Assembly (NCBI GenBank): GCA_028554755.1
Contig: JAPTOF010000001.1
Location: forward strand, 6,182,501-6,246,500
DNA from: Cordia subcordata
Lineage: Eukaryota; Streptophyta; Magnoliopsida; Boraginales; Cordiaceae
DNA: 64,000 bases
Direction: 5' to 3'
Shown: positions 11,324 through 21,304 of the stretch, in pieces
How the letters are laid out: each line of letters opens with the position of its first letter
Position numbering within the stretch: position 1 is the stretch's first letter
Position numbers and translations under genes: made by a program
The notes under the pieces: generated by a model
Seen by the model: only the letters and a program-made list of their open reading frames with translations
What the model was told of the DNA's origin: nothing
The model's database searches: none

Positions 11324-12592
11324 TTTCTTCAATGGGAATTTATGCTTTCTCATGTTCTTTTCCAAATAATCTGACCATTCTTCAAAGGAAAACATATGTC
11401 TTACTAATTTATCTAATCTCCAAAGAGAAGTCAAAAAGAAAATGAAAATCATAAAAATTCCCCAATTAATCAATACTATTTCAAAACATCATTTTAATGG
11501 GTTTTCATTTTTGTGTGCTAGTATATATGAAAACGTGCTCCTTTTGATTTGCTTTCGGTCAAATGAAGAAAATGTGTTACATGTTTCAATAAAAATCTCA
11601 TCGTATCCACACGTAGATTGGCCATCTCTAGAGATGCGAATCTCGTCAACCACAATTGGTCCAGATCAGCGTAACTCGATATGAACCGCAGATGTCACTC
11701 TCAACTTTGCAAATTATCACGTGCTGTGATAGTACTACTATCACGGGCGTCCCTTATAGGGATTGTTTTATTCAAACTAAATATTTTGTCTTTTTAAAAT
11801 AATCTTTATTTTGATTTTCACTCGATTTAGGGTTCGTTTGGATTGATTTTTTTCAAAAATATTTTTGAAAAATAATTTTTTTTAAAAAGTTGAAAAATCT
11901 AGCTTCTAAAAAAAGTTATATTTGAACTTTTTGCAAAGTTTCAGATTTTTTGAAAATTAAATCAAATAGTTATTACAAATTCAATATAATTTTTTTAGGA
12001 AAAAAAGTACTTTTTTTTTAAAAAAAAAGTCAATCCAAACAGGCCCTTATTATCGAGGACATCGTTTGGAGAATCGAGAAGAGTGAAGATTGGGTAATTC
12101 ACAAGATTTTAGTAATATAATACTTCGGGTTTTTGATTTTTCCAAAATTTTATTTTTTGTTCAAATCTCAAGTCAATTTTCTGAAATTTCCCCCTTCTCT
12201 CGCGTCCCCGACATAAGCAATTTTTTAAACGTGAAGAAATATGTGAATGTGAAACACCCTGATTCTGCCACAGAAAAACCAGAAGAAGAAGAAAGAAAGT
12301 GATGTTTCTGCTGTCTGCATGCCTGAAATGAGACGAAGGATTCAAATAACACCACGTACACAACCTCTATATAACACGCATGCAAGCGCAAAATGTGCAT
12401 CAACTATATTCTCATACCTGCAAAAAGAAAAACTCCTACTGAAATACTAGAATCCAAAGAATCGCTAAATTACTAGGATTAAGAGGGTGTTTGGCAGTGT
12501 CCATTTTGCATGTTTTTAAGCACTTTTCATTACAATTGAGGGGAAGTTCCAGTAAGCTGCTTGTTTTTCTCCCTTCGAAAGATAGGCAAAAA
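11323..12592 (+). repeat. BAHD promoter repeat, unit 3 (drives the full copy)
   Basis: Third upstream copy, covering both the distal block shared with 8845-9090 and the proximal block shared with units 1 and 2. It contains a MITE (11830-12046) that the other units lack. Its leader leads to the start codon at 12593. Confidence 0.8.
11830..12046. mobile_element. Tourist-like MITE with TTA target duplication
   Basis: A 217 bp element begins GGGTTCGTTTGGATTGA and ends TCAATCCAAACAGGCCC, near-perfect inverted ends. It is flanked by TTA on both sides (11827-11829 and 12047-12049). Units 1 and 2 show the unoccupied site at the same place (unit 2 reads CATTTATTATCGAGG), confirming insertion with a 3 bp duplication. 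TTA duplications are the hallmark of PIF/Harbinger-Tourist elements. Related, more worn copies lie at about 13160, 21039, 40106 and 54131. Confidence 0.88.
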
Positions 12593-13159
12593 ATGGCAAC
12601 AAGATTTTTAGTTAAACATAAACAACCGGAGTTTATAGTACCAGCTGAGGCTGCGCCTCGTGAACTAAAACAGCCATCAGATATCGATGATCAACGTGGC
12701 CTAAGGTTTCATTTTCCAATGATAATGTTCTACCAAAACAATCCTTTAGTGGAAGGAAAAGATCCTGTGGGGGTGATTAGAGAAGCAGTAGCCAAAACCC
12801 TAGTGCATTATTACCCGTATGCAGGTAGACTTATTGAAGGGCCCAGTGACAAGCTCATTGTTGATTGTAATAGTGAAGGTGTCATGTTCGTTGAAGCTGA
12901 TGCAGATTGTGAGGCTGGAACAGCTCGGAGATGCGATTTTTCCGCCATGTCCGTTTGAAAAGGAACTTATGCATGACATGTTTCAATTGCAGGGGATGGT
13001 TGGTTGCCCATTAATGTTAATTCAGGTGATTATGTTAGAAGAGGGTTCAATTTTTTTTTTTTGCTCCTTCTGTGCCTTTCTTTTCTTATATCCCCTTTTC
13101 CCTTTCCAATTTCCACTGATTTTTTTAGATTCAATTCCTTCTAGTTTATTTCACACATA

Positions 13160-13372
13160 TATAGTGCCTTTTTTTTCTATAATTTAAAAAAAAATATTTT
13201 TTATAAGCTAGAATTTTTAACTTTTGAAAAAAGTTGAATTTAAACTTTTTTAAAGTTTTTTTTTTTTGAAGTCAATCTAATTACTTATTGCAAAAAATTT
13301 TGTATTTTTTAAAGACAAAAGCACTTTTACATATATATATAAAAGAAAAGGCAATGCAAATAGGCCCATAAA
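13160..13372. mobile_element. Worn Tourist-like MITE in BAHD intron
   Basis: The intron of the acyltransferase contains AT-rich sequence like the element at 11830 (GCTAGAATTTTTAACTTTT block, AAAGCACTTTT block) and ends GCAATGCAAATAGGCCC, close to the TCAATCCAAACAGGCCC end. The left end is degraded. Confidence 0.5.
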
Positions 13373-13989
13373 GAATCATTATTTTTTAGTTTTAGTATCT
13401 AAAGTAACCCTTGATTAGTTGAGCTTTACTCATCCTAAAATTCAAGGGCGCTTAGTGGAAAAAAACCCCTAAAAGATAATTCTTTTCAGTAAAAATATGG
13501 TGAATAAGATTTGATTTGCTTTCTAATGCGACATATCAGTTTGAATTGAACTAATCCATGATTGTATGTATCTCACTCTCATATTTGATGCACGTTATTA
13601 ATTAAATACTTTTTCTGTGATTATTATTTGGTATTTTTCTATACCCTCTGCAAGCACCCCGGCAAAGCTTCCCAACTTGGACCCCAAATATAATTTCTGA
13701 ACTCAAGCTATCATTTCCGGGACGTAGTTTTAGTCAACCCGTAATTGTTATTTGATTGGATGTGTTTTAATAATCACAAGTAACGCGCTTCATTTGCGGA
13801 GGATTTGCGTTAGCCGCATGCATAAACCACGTCATAAGTGATGCATCTGGTCTACTCCAATTTCTCCATGCAGCAGCAGAGATAGCAAGAGGTGCACCAG
13901 CACCTTCTGTAACACCAGTGTGGTGCAGACACCTCTTGACTGCTCAAACAGTTCGGCCACGCAAAACATTCATACATCACGAGTACGAG

Positions 13990-14025
13990 AATAATAATAA
14001 TAATAATAATAATAACAACAACAAT
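13990..14025 (+). repeat. (AAT)n/(AAC)n tract coding poly-Asn
   Basis: In-frame trinucleotide repeat in exon 2 of the acyltransferase, coding about twelve Asn after HHEYE. It lies between the HXXXD region and the FFFGPKE block, where BAHD proteins have a variable loop. Confidence 0.85.
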
Positions 14026-14711
14026 GGCCACAACTTTAACGTCAGTGCACCTAGTATGGACCACGACAACCTATTATTACGTAGACCCTTCTTTTTTGGA
14101 CCCAAAGAAATATCGAATCTGCAAGAGAATATTCTTCAGCCACAGCATAGAAGTTCTTCATCCAAGTTTGATTTGATAACAGCATGTGTGTGGAGATCAC
14201 GTACCATAGCACTGCAACTGCATCCAGATGAAGATGTTCGCCTCTCATGCATGGTAAGTTTGCGTGGAAAAGATTACCTAAACTTGCCTGATGGCTACTA
14301 CGGCAATGCAGTGGTCACACCCGCGGCTATCTCAAAGGCCAAGCGGTTATGCGAGAATCCGTTGGGCTATGCATTAGAGCTTTTAAAGAAAGCCAAAGAT
14401 CAAGTACTGAACGAAGATTACATAAGATCAGTAATGCATGTAATGGCTACAAAGGGTCGACCACCATTTTCAACATCTTGGAATTTCATAGTTTCAGATG
14501 CGTCAAGAATTGGTTTCGGTGATGTTGATTTTGGGTGGGGAAAGGCAATATATGGGGGGACTATGGATGGGGGAACATCCACTAATAGCATCTATGCAAG
14601 TGTCAAGAATAGCAGAGGGGAGCATGGGATTTTGGTGCCAATACGCTTGCCTAAGGCTGCCATGGAAAGGTTCGAGGAGGAAGTGAGGAAATTGACTCTG
14701 GGATCTACGCG

Positions 14712-15455
14712 TCATGATTCAAAGGGATTGAAAACCATTAAGATTGCATCTGCACTATAAGAATACAGTAATATTTTATGTAATCTTTAATTCCTCTTTC
14801 ATTTTTTTTAAGGTTTGTTAGGAGACTAAGCGAGTAAATGTAGACATCGATCTAAGATATGCAAATCCTTCTATTATTCTCAACTAAAAGTGTCAATTGA
14901 TCTTGTGCCTGTTGTAATATGGAGAAACCAACAAGTTGTTGCAGGATATGGTTTGCTAGTCATTCAGTATATTTGTTTGCTTCCTAGTATAGGATGATAA
15001 TTCGTGTTTTAAATGCCATAACTGTCGCGTATATAACAAAAAAAATCGTTGCGTAAGGGTGAAGAGCTCATATAAAAGCTACCAATTAATGTTAATTCTG
15101 GACAATCGACGACATTGTTAATGATATTTGTGTGGTCTCTACTTTCAGAGCCATACATGGTTAAATGCATTACGAATATTGCAATTTCCTACGTTGCAGG
15201 AATAAGTTTCAGTTACTTCAATGGGTGTGCAAGTATAGCTAATTACGAATACGACAAAAAATTGTAGCAAAAAAAAAACTCGGCAAAAAAGATCAAAATG
15301 GGATATATTTGTAATTTGATATTCTTATTGTCTATTTGACTTTTAATAAAAAATTAAAATGTTAAAATTGAATTAAAATTTTTGTTTTTCTTTCATAGTT
15401 GAATATCCAACTACTAACCGCTCTTTTTATCATTTCCAATTCATTAACCAACATG

Positions 15456-15533
<78 letters not shown>

Positions 15534-15671
15534 AAAAATTTAAAGAAAGGAATTGCCTTTTATTATTTTCTTTGATACCACGCATATAAGGAAATTTTGA
15601 GAAAGGCTTTGTCTTTTGATTTTTCACTATATCAAAACTGATTATAATGAAGCTCATATATTAGTATAAGC
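14712..15671 (+). repeat. 3' end duplication of BAHD gene, copy 1
   Basis: A 960 bp segment starting TCATGATTCAAAGGGATTG within the last 15 codons of the acyltransferase, through its stop and 3' flank, to AAGC at 15671. It is followed at once by a second copy in the same orientation. It includes a (CT)n(TA)n tract (15472-15520). Confidence 0.92.
15472..15520. repeat. (CT)n(AT)n compound microsatellite
   Basis: Ten CT units, then CG, then about fifteen AT units. The homologous tract in the second copy (16442-16518) is longer and interrupted by CCC. Confidence 0.95.
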
Positions 15672-15720
15672 TCATGATTCAAAGGGATTGAAAACCGTTA
15701 AGATTGCATCTGCACTATAA
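15672..15720 (+). pseudogene. Duplicated BAHD C-terminal codons
   Basis: Encodes HDSKGLKTVKIASAL and TAA, one residue different from the C-terminus of the copy ending at 14760. It has no upstream exon and is a fragment carried by the 3' duplication. Confidence 0.9.
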
Positions 15721-16261
15721 GAATACAGTAATATTTTATGTAATCTTTAATTGCTCTTGTCAATTTTTTAAGGTTTGTTAGGAGACTAAGCGAGTAACGC
15801 AGAAATCGATTTAAGAGACGCAAATTCTTCTATTATTCTCAACTAAAAGTGTCTATTGATCTTGTGCCTATTGTAATATGGAGAAACCAATAGGTTGTTG
15901 CAGGGTATGGTTTGCTAGTCATTCAGTATATTTGTTTGTTTCCTAGTATATAGGATGATAATTCGTGTTTTAAATGCCATGACTGTCGTGTATATGACAA
16001 AAAAATCGTTGCATAAGGGTGAAGAGCTTATATAAAAGCTACCAATTAATGTTAATTCTGGACAATCAGCGACATTGTTGATGATATTTGTGTGGTCTCT
16101 GCTTTCAGAGCCATACATGGTTAAATGCATTACGAATATTTCAATTTCCTACATTGCAGGAATAAGTTTCTGTTACTTCAATGGGTGTGCAAGTATAACT
16201 AATTATGAATACGAAAAAAAATTGTGGCAAAAAAAAACTCGGCCAAAAATGACTAAAATGA

Positions 16262-16263
<2 letters not shown>

Positions 16264-16295
<32 letters not shown>
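16264..16295. repeat. (TA)n microsatellite
   Basis: About sixteen TA units in the second 3' copy. Copy 1 has only GATATATTTG at this place, so the tract expanded after duplication. Confidence 0.95.
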
Positions 16296-16298
<3 letters not shown>

Positions 16299-16441
16299 AT
16301 TTAATATTCTTATTGTCTATGTTACCTTCAATAAAAAATTAAAATGTTAAAATTGAATTAAACTTTTTGTTTTTCTTTCATCATTGAATATCCAACTGCC
16401 AACTACTCTTTTATCATTTTCAATACGTTAACCAACCTGTA

Positions 16442-16465
16442 TCTCTCTCTCCCTCTCTCTCTCCC

Positions 16466-16518
<53 letters not shown>
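16442..16518. repeat. (CT)n(AT)n compound microsatellite
   Basis: CT repeats interrupted by CCC at regular spacing, followed by AT repeats. It is the counterpart of 15472-15520. Confidence 0.95.
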
Positions 16519-16671
16519 GTATTTATGTATATGGAAAATTTAAATAAAGGAATTGCCTTGATATTTTCTCTAATACCACGCATATAAGGAAATATTTAAG
16601 AAAGGCTTTGCCTTTTGATTTTTTCACTATATCAAAACTGATTATAATGAAGCTTATATATTAGTACAAGC

Positions 16672-18595
16672 TAAACTGTGGACACATGTGTAAAGATAGG
16701 AAGGCTACAAAATACAATAAAATGAACAAATTACATTTTAAATTATATTTAACTCCCAGAAGCATTAGAAAAATCTCATTTTCACCTTTTAACTGAATTA
16801 GAAAAGGAATAAGTTATTAACTTTTTCAACTAGAACAACCAAGACAAAAAAAAAAAAAAAAAAGAGGACGTGAGAGCAATCAAATTTTTTGGGATGTATT
16901 TTATGTTGAGTTTTAGCTAGAAACGAAAAAAAAAACAATTTTTTTTAAAAGAATGAATAAGGTACTTAATTAATGCAAAGATTAAGTTTTGAGAGGATTA
17001 TTTGGTGACATGTACATGTATGTGTGTGGTTTTATATATACATATAAATAGCAGTGCATGTCATATATATATTTGCATAACATGGTTTAAGTTTCCGTAT
17101 AGAATTAGCGGTTGACCAAGAAAATATAGAGCTGTACTTTTGTGAATCTCTTTCTCAAACTAATTACATACGTACATAATACTAACTCTATTGCAAATTA
17201 AAGGATACTTAAGGTAATACGGCATCTTTGAGAACATCTTTAAAATGATTATTATTAAATTTTTTATTTTTAAAATTTTTCTCAAAGCATCCTATAAATA
17301 TATTTTATGTATATTTACATATTTTGGACACTCTATAAATATTTTTTTTATTTTTCCCTTTTTTAATATTTGACATTGAATACTTAATTATTAAAATAAA
17401 GCATACAAAAATTAAAAATTTCTTATGTGGCCTCAAATTAAAAGATAATTAATATGATATGTCTCCTTGCAAGGCTTTTTGGAAAATGATGTGGCATCTT
17501 CTAATACCTCTTAATTTTTGTTATAATTTTATTAGTAGTATTGTATAGATATTGATCTATAGATAATCATATATAATAGATTATAGATCTTTGTAAAATA
17601 TTGGGGATGAGTTTGAACATTATTAAAATGTTAAGGACTTGTTTGAAAAAAAAGGCAAATAGTAGAGACCTATGACATAGTTTACTCCTTGAGAATTAAT
17701 AATGTTTAGACGAAAATAATAATACATGATATATAATCAATTTTATTCTCTTATTCAAAAAAGTATGGTATACAACTGAAACAATATTGTTATTAGAAAA
17801 TTAGTATTAATAAGATTTTTCTAGTATATAATATTGACCATATTAACCAAGCTAAATGGGACTAAAGAGGTCAAATGACCACCTTGTATTTGATAAATCA
17901 TCATTGTAATTTATAATTTTGAACTTTTTTAAATTAATTAATGTACATAATCCACTTTAAATTTATAAATAACCCCTTAAGATTCTACATTTTTAACAAG
18001 GATAAATGAGAAAATGTGATTTTTAGTTAGGTAAAATAAAATATATTCAAATCAATGAATTAAAAAGAAACAAAACTTATCCTAGAATAAAAAGATGACA
18101 CTATTTTTAAAAAAGAGAATTTCTAATTGCGAGATGCTACCTCCGTCAACTATTTTAAACCATATTTTTTATCTATAAGGAAAGGAGACCTGGTTTTACA
18201 AAATTAGAAAGAGACCATCATAGGTTTATGTTGTTATTTAATAAAACTTTATTATTATCCAAATAATATTATTATGACTGAAGAGAAACAAAAAAATAGA
18301 AAATTGATAGGTGTAAATAAAGAAAACATAAAGCTTTTTATTATTATTTGGGTTTTGATCCAATTAGTGAATCATGTTAAAGTTTTAATATTTATAATAT
18401 ATAAGTATCAAAGACTCAAGTTACAAAATTGGACATATCATTGATTTAGTTATATATTTGATGTGGTCAATTATTAAATTTTGTTTTTAACCAAATAATA
18501 TTATTTTAATTTGAGAGAAAAAATAAAAAATTGATAGAAGGAAGTGAAAGAAAATGTAAAACTTTGATATTGTAATTTATAATAATCTACTGAGT

Positions 18596-18597
<2 letters not shown>
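16672..18597. other. AT-rich intergenic, no gene seen
   Basis: Very AT-rich, with many stop codons in all frames. The segment 17220-17530 contains foldback-like blocks (GGCATCTTTGAGAACATC and later GGCATCTTCTAATACCTC) and may be a worn small transposon. Nothing coding is supportable. Confidence 0.5.

Positions 18598-18672
<75 letters not shown>
18598..18672. repeat. (TAA)n microsatellite, about 25 units
   Basis: An uninterrupted TAA repeat of about 75 bp, the longest trinucleotide tract in the window. Confidence 0.95.
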
Positions 18673-18674
<2 letters not shown>

Positions 18675-18744
18675 CAAACATAACTAATTTACGTCTACTA
18701 TCTTAATTTTACTTTTATAATCAATTTACTAAATAATGTTATTA

Positions 18745-19990
18745 TGATATTTGTGGGTGCAAATATCTTAAGAGGGGGGTGAATTAAGATATTAATACTA
18801 ATTTTCGTTTTTAAAATTTACAGAGAATTTACAACTTCTAACAAATAATATATCAAATACAAGATAAGAAGGTAAGAAAAATAAAAATAGAAATGTAAGG
18901 AGAAGAGAAACAAACGATTTTAAGGTGGTTCGGCCAAACCTATGTCCACCGTCCAAGGAATTGTCCCTTAGGACTTCAAAGATCTCCACTAAAATACTTT
19001 TTCAAAACTTGGTGAAGCACAAACCAAGTTCTTTACAACCTCTTTGAAGCCTAACTTTAAAGAAACCAAGAGATTTACTCTATAGGATTTCCTTACACTT
19101 TACAAGTTTAAATGAATAAATCTCACAAAGATTAAAGCTCTCAAAGTGTGTATGTACTCAAGAATGAGAAAAGATTGAATCTGAGATTTTCTTCAAGAAG
19201 AAAATGAATAAGTTCTTGAAAGCTCAAATATATTGCAAGAATGGCTCAAAGATGGATTGAATGATGATAAACACTTTAACACACTTCAATTGATGATTAG
19301 AAAGTGTATTGAATGAATATTTAAAGGGATTTGGGGGTTAGGGATATGGTAGGAGAAGAAGGAGTGATTTTTTCGACCAGAACAGTAATAAATGGCTAGT
19401 GCATTTATTACAACTCCCTTTCAGCCGGTCGACTGGCTAGGTCGTCCGGCTTACCCTTCTCCTTCTCTGACTAGGCCGGACGCCTTAGCCGGTCGACCGG
19501 CTAAGGGGTCCGGCTTTTCCCTTCACGTCTCTGTTTAGTAGGCGACCACCAAGTCACGGTCGGCTGGGGAGTCCGGCCACTCCAGAATGTGAAGTAAAGC
19601 CAGATTTTTGCAGAAAAATAATTTAAGTGCATTTTCACAACTCCAAGTCATTTTGAATAAATATGTAAACATATGTTGTGAATTGAAACACCCCAAAAAC
19701 TCATTTTATCTCAATGTGTGCATTCAAATACATTTGTGCATATGTTATTTTCAAATGTGCAAGACTTGAAAGTTTTTGCTATGACTAAGAAAAAGATTTT
19801 GAGCCAAGTCAACACAATATATAGGCATTTCACCAAAAAAGCAAGAAGAAAAAACAAATCCGGTACCCCTATGGCTTCTCTTCTCCTCCTTATGCCTTCT
19901 CATCTTTTCTCCCTTCAAATAAGACTTTTTGCATATCTTCATATTTTTCAAAGCTTTATATTCATGTCATCTCATTTTCACAAGAAGCTA
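18745..19990. mobile_element. LTR-like non-coding repeat with GC-rich core
   Basis: The left part has a GAGGGGGGTGAATTAAG block and a TGGTTCGGCCAAACC...CACCGTCCAAGG block, motifs I associate with non-coding LTR or TRIM-like plant repeats. The core (19410-19600) is a GC-rich island with three variants of a GCCGGTCGAC-GGCTAGG...GTCCGGC phrase. The right part is AT-rich. No gag or pol coding was found and element ends are not defined, so this is a tentative class. Confidence 0.4.
19483..19506. repeat. 24 bp perfect palindrome
   Basis: The sequence from 19483 (CCTTAGCCGGTC) to 19506 (GACCGGCTAAGG) is identical to its own reverse complement, with a SalI-type GTCGAC centre. It lies in the GC-rich core of the LTR-like repeat. 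Confidence 0.95.
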
Positions 19991-21038
19991 TAATAGTGCA
20001 TATATATTTTCATCATCAAAATTAATAATGAATATTTAGCTAACAATATTAAAAAAAGAAAAGAATATTTGATAGGGGTTAGTAAAAGAAAAATGGGAAG
20101 CTTTAGATTACTATAATAGTTATTTGTCCAAAGAGCGTTTTAGTTTTTTTTTTTCCCTTTGATAGCCTTAATGCCTTATCCTTTTTTTTTTTAACGTCTT
20201 ATATTTTTCTCTATCGTTCTTACATTTTTTTTTTCATATCATATACCTCATACCTTTTTTCTCTACCGTATCCTAATATGTTTTTTTTTAATTACATATC
20301 TTTAGCAAAGAAAACGTACTTTTAACCTCATGTTGTTCTCCATCTCACTAATGTATCACAAACTTTGTCTTTTAAGACTTTTTTTTAACCAAAAAAAAAA
20401 AAAAAACTTTGTATTGCCTCTTACCAGATAACAAATAGAACATGGTCATGCAACGTTTTTCTTTGTTTCCCTATCTAAACAGCTTTTTTTCTTTTTTAAA
20501 TATCACATATAAAATTTTTTTGTAATAATAAATTTTTTATAACAATTATATAATAAATAATTTGCTAAAATTATATTGTTTTATAAACTTAAATTATAAT
20601 CATAATATTATTATAACATAAAAGCACATAGATGAGTGTGTGAATTTACTTTTATTTGACAAGCAATTTTAGAGGAAAATTTATTTAGATTTTATGGAGT
20701 CAAATTTTGAAAGGATAAAAGGAAAATATTGGAAAAATATATAAGTGAGAAATAAATGTTGGCTAACTAGTGTAATCTCTTTTCTTCCTTAATGCAATAT
20801 TTTACCCGAAAAAGTGGTGAAGGCACGTGAGGAGGGGGAGAAAGTAGTGAGTTTAAGAGAGACAAATAAGGAAACACAAAAAGGGTTATAATGATAAGAA
20901 AGAGAAAGAGTTGTAATGAGGAGAGAGAGTATTGTTGTAAAGAAGAAAGAGAATGTACATGAATGATTATATTTAATTAGACCTTAGGTTAAAAAAAGTC
21001 TTTTTATCCACTCTAAAAGCATTTTGGCTACATGGTTC
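19991..21038. other. AT-rich intergenic, no gene seen
   Basis: Long T and A runs (20150-20300, 20380-20405) and short frames only. Confidence 0.5.
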
Positions 21039-21304
21039 TATTTGGATTGACCTTTTTTTTTTTTGTGGTTAAATCCCCACCCTCATGGAATTGAATCTAG
21101 AACTTCGTGTTTGGGGAGAGATAATCTCAACCACTTGAACTATCATTTAATCTCGAATTGATTTTTTCTAAATGTGCTTTTGTTTTTAAATAGCATTCGA
21201 AAAAATTATTTTTTTTAGAAGTTAAAAATTCTAACTTTTTTCCGAAATTAATATACCTTTTTCAAGAAAACTATTTTTTCTGAAAAAAATAATTTCAAAC
21301 AGGC
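21039..21304. mobile_element. Tourist-like MITE interrupted by a SINE
   Basis: Ends TATTTGGATTGA (left) and TTTCAAACAGGC (right) match the family at 11830, as do the interior TTTTTAGAAGTTAAAAATTC and AGAAAAC-type blocks. About 106 bp of unrelated sequence splits it after the left TTGGATTGA. Confidence 0.6.
21051..21156 (-). mobile_element. Short SINE nested in MITE
   Basis: On the minus strand the insert reads GATAGTTCAAGTGGTTGAG (box A-like), then about 28 bp, then GTTCTAGATTCAATTCC (box B-like), then GTGGGGATTTAACCAC and a terminal A-run (plus-strand T-run 21053-21064). These are marks of a tRNA-derived SINE. ATTGA occurs on both sides (21046-21050 and 21157-21161), consistent with a short target duplication. 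Removing it rejoins the MITE as TTTGGATTGATTTTTTC. Confidence 0.62.

Larger units (their letters stand above)
12593..14760 (+). pseudogene. BAHD acyltransferase (alcohol acyltransferase-like), two lesions
   Basis: Members of this clade move acyl groups from acyl-CoA to alcohols (benzyl alcohol or methanol acyltransferases) in the cytosol. Exon 1 (12593-13025) starts [14 protein letters not shown] and contains YYPYAGRL. Exon 2 (from about 13780 to the TAA at 14758) has the catalytic HXXXD as HVISD (13828-13842), a GYYGNA motif and the structural DFGWG (14527-14541). Two defects are visible. After GCA GAT near 12907 one extra T shifts the frame and gives TGA at 12956; removing it in thought restores VRLEQLGD...GCPLMLIQ. 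Also exon 2 should follow AG directly with GTA ACG, but the sequence is CACAAGTAACG, so the acceptor is lost and the next AG leads to TAA. Exon 2 carries a 12-residue Asn run. The normal length would be about 470 residues. Likely a recent pseudogene; assembly error remains possible for the single T. Confidence 0.85.
15672..16671 (+). repeat. 3' end duplication of BAHD gene, copy 2
   Basis: Tandem copy of 14712-15671 with a few percent divergence and longer microsatellites (TA repeat 16264-16295; CT/TA repeat 16442-16518). It starts at the same base of the coding region. Confidence 0.92.

Noticed and set aside
15121..15267. Small ORF of 48 codons (MIFVWSLLSEPYMV...) present in both 3' duplication copies (also 16081 onward)
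   Set aside because: Between copies it has about five replacement changes and few silent ones, the second copy runs on into a TA repeat, and no domain is recognisable. It is best explained as duplicated non-coding flank.
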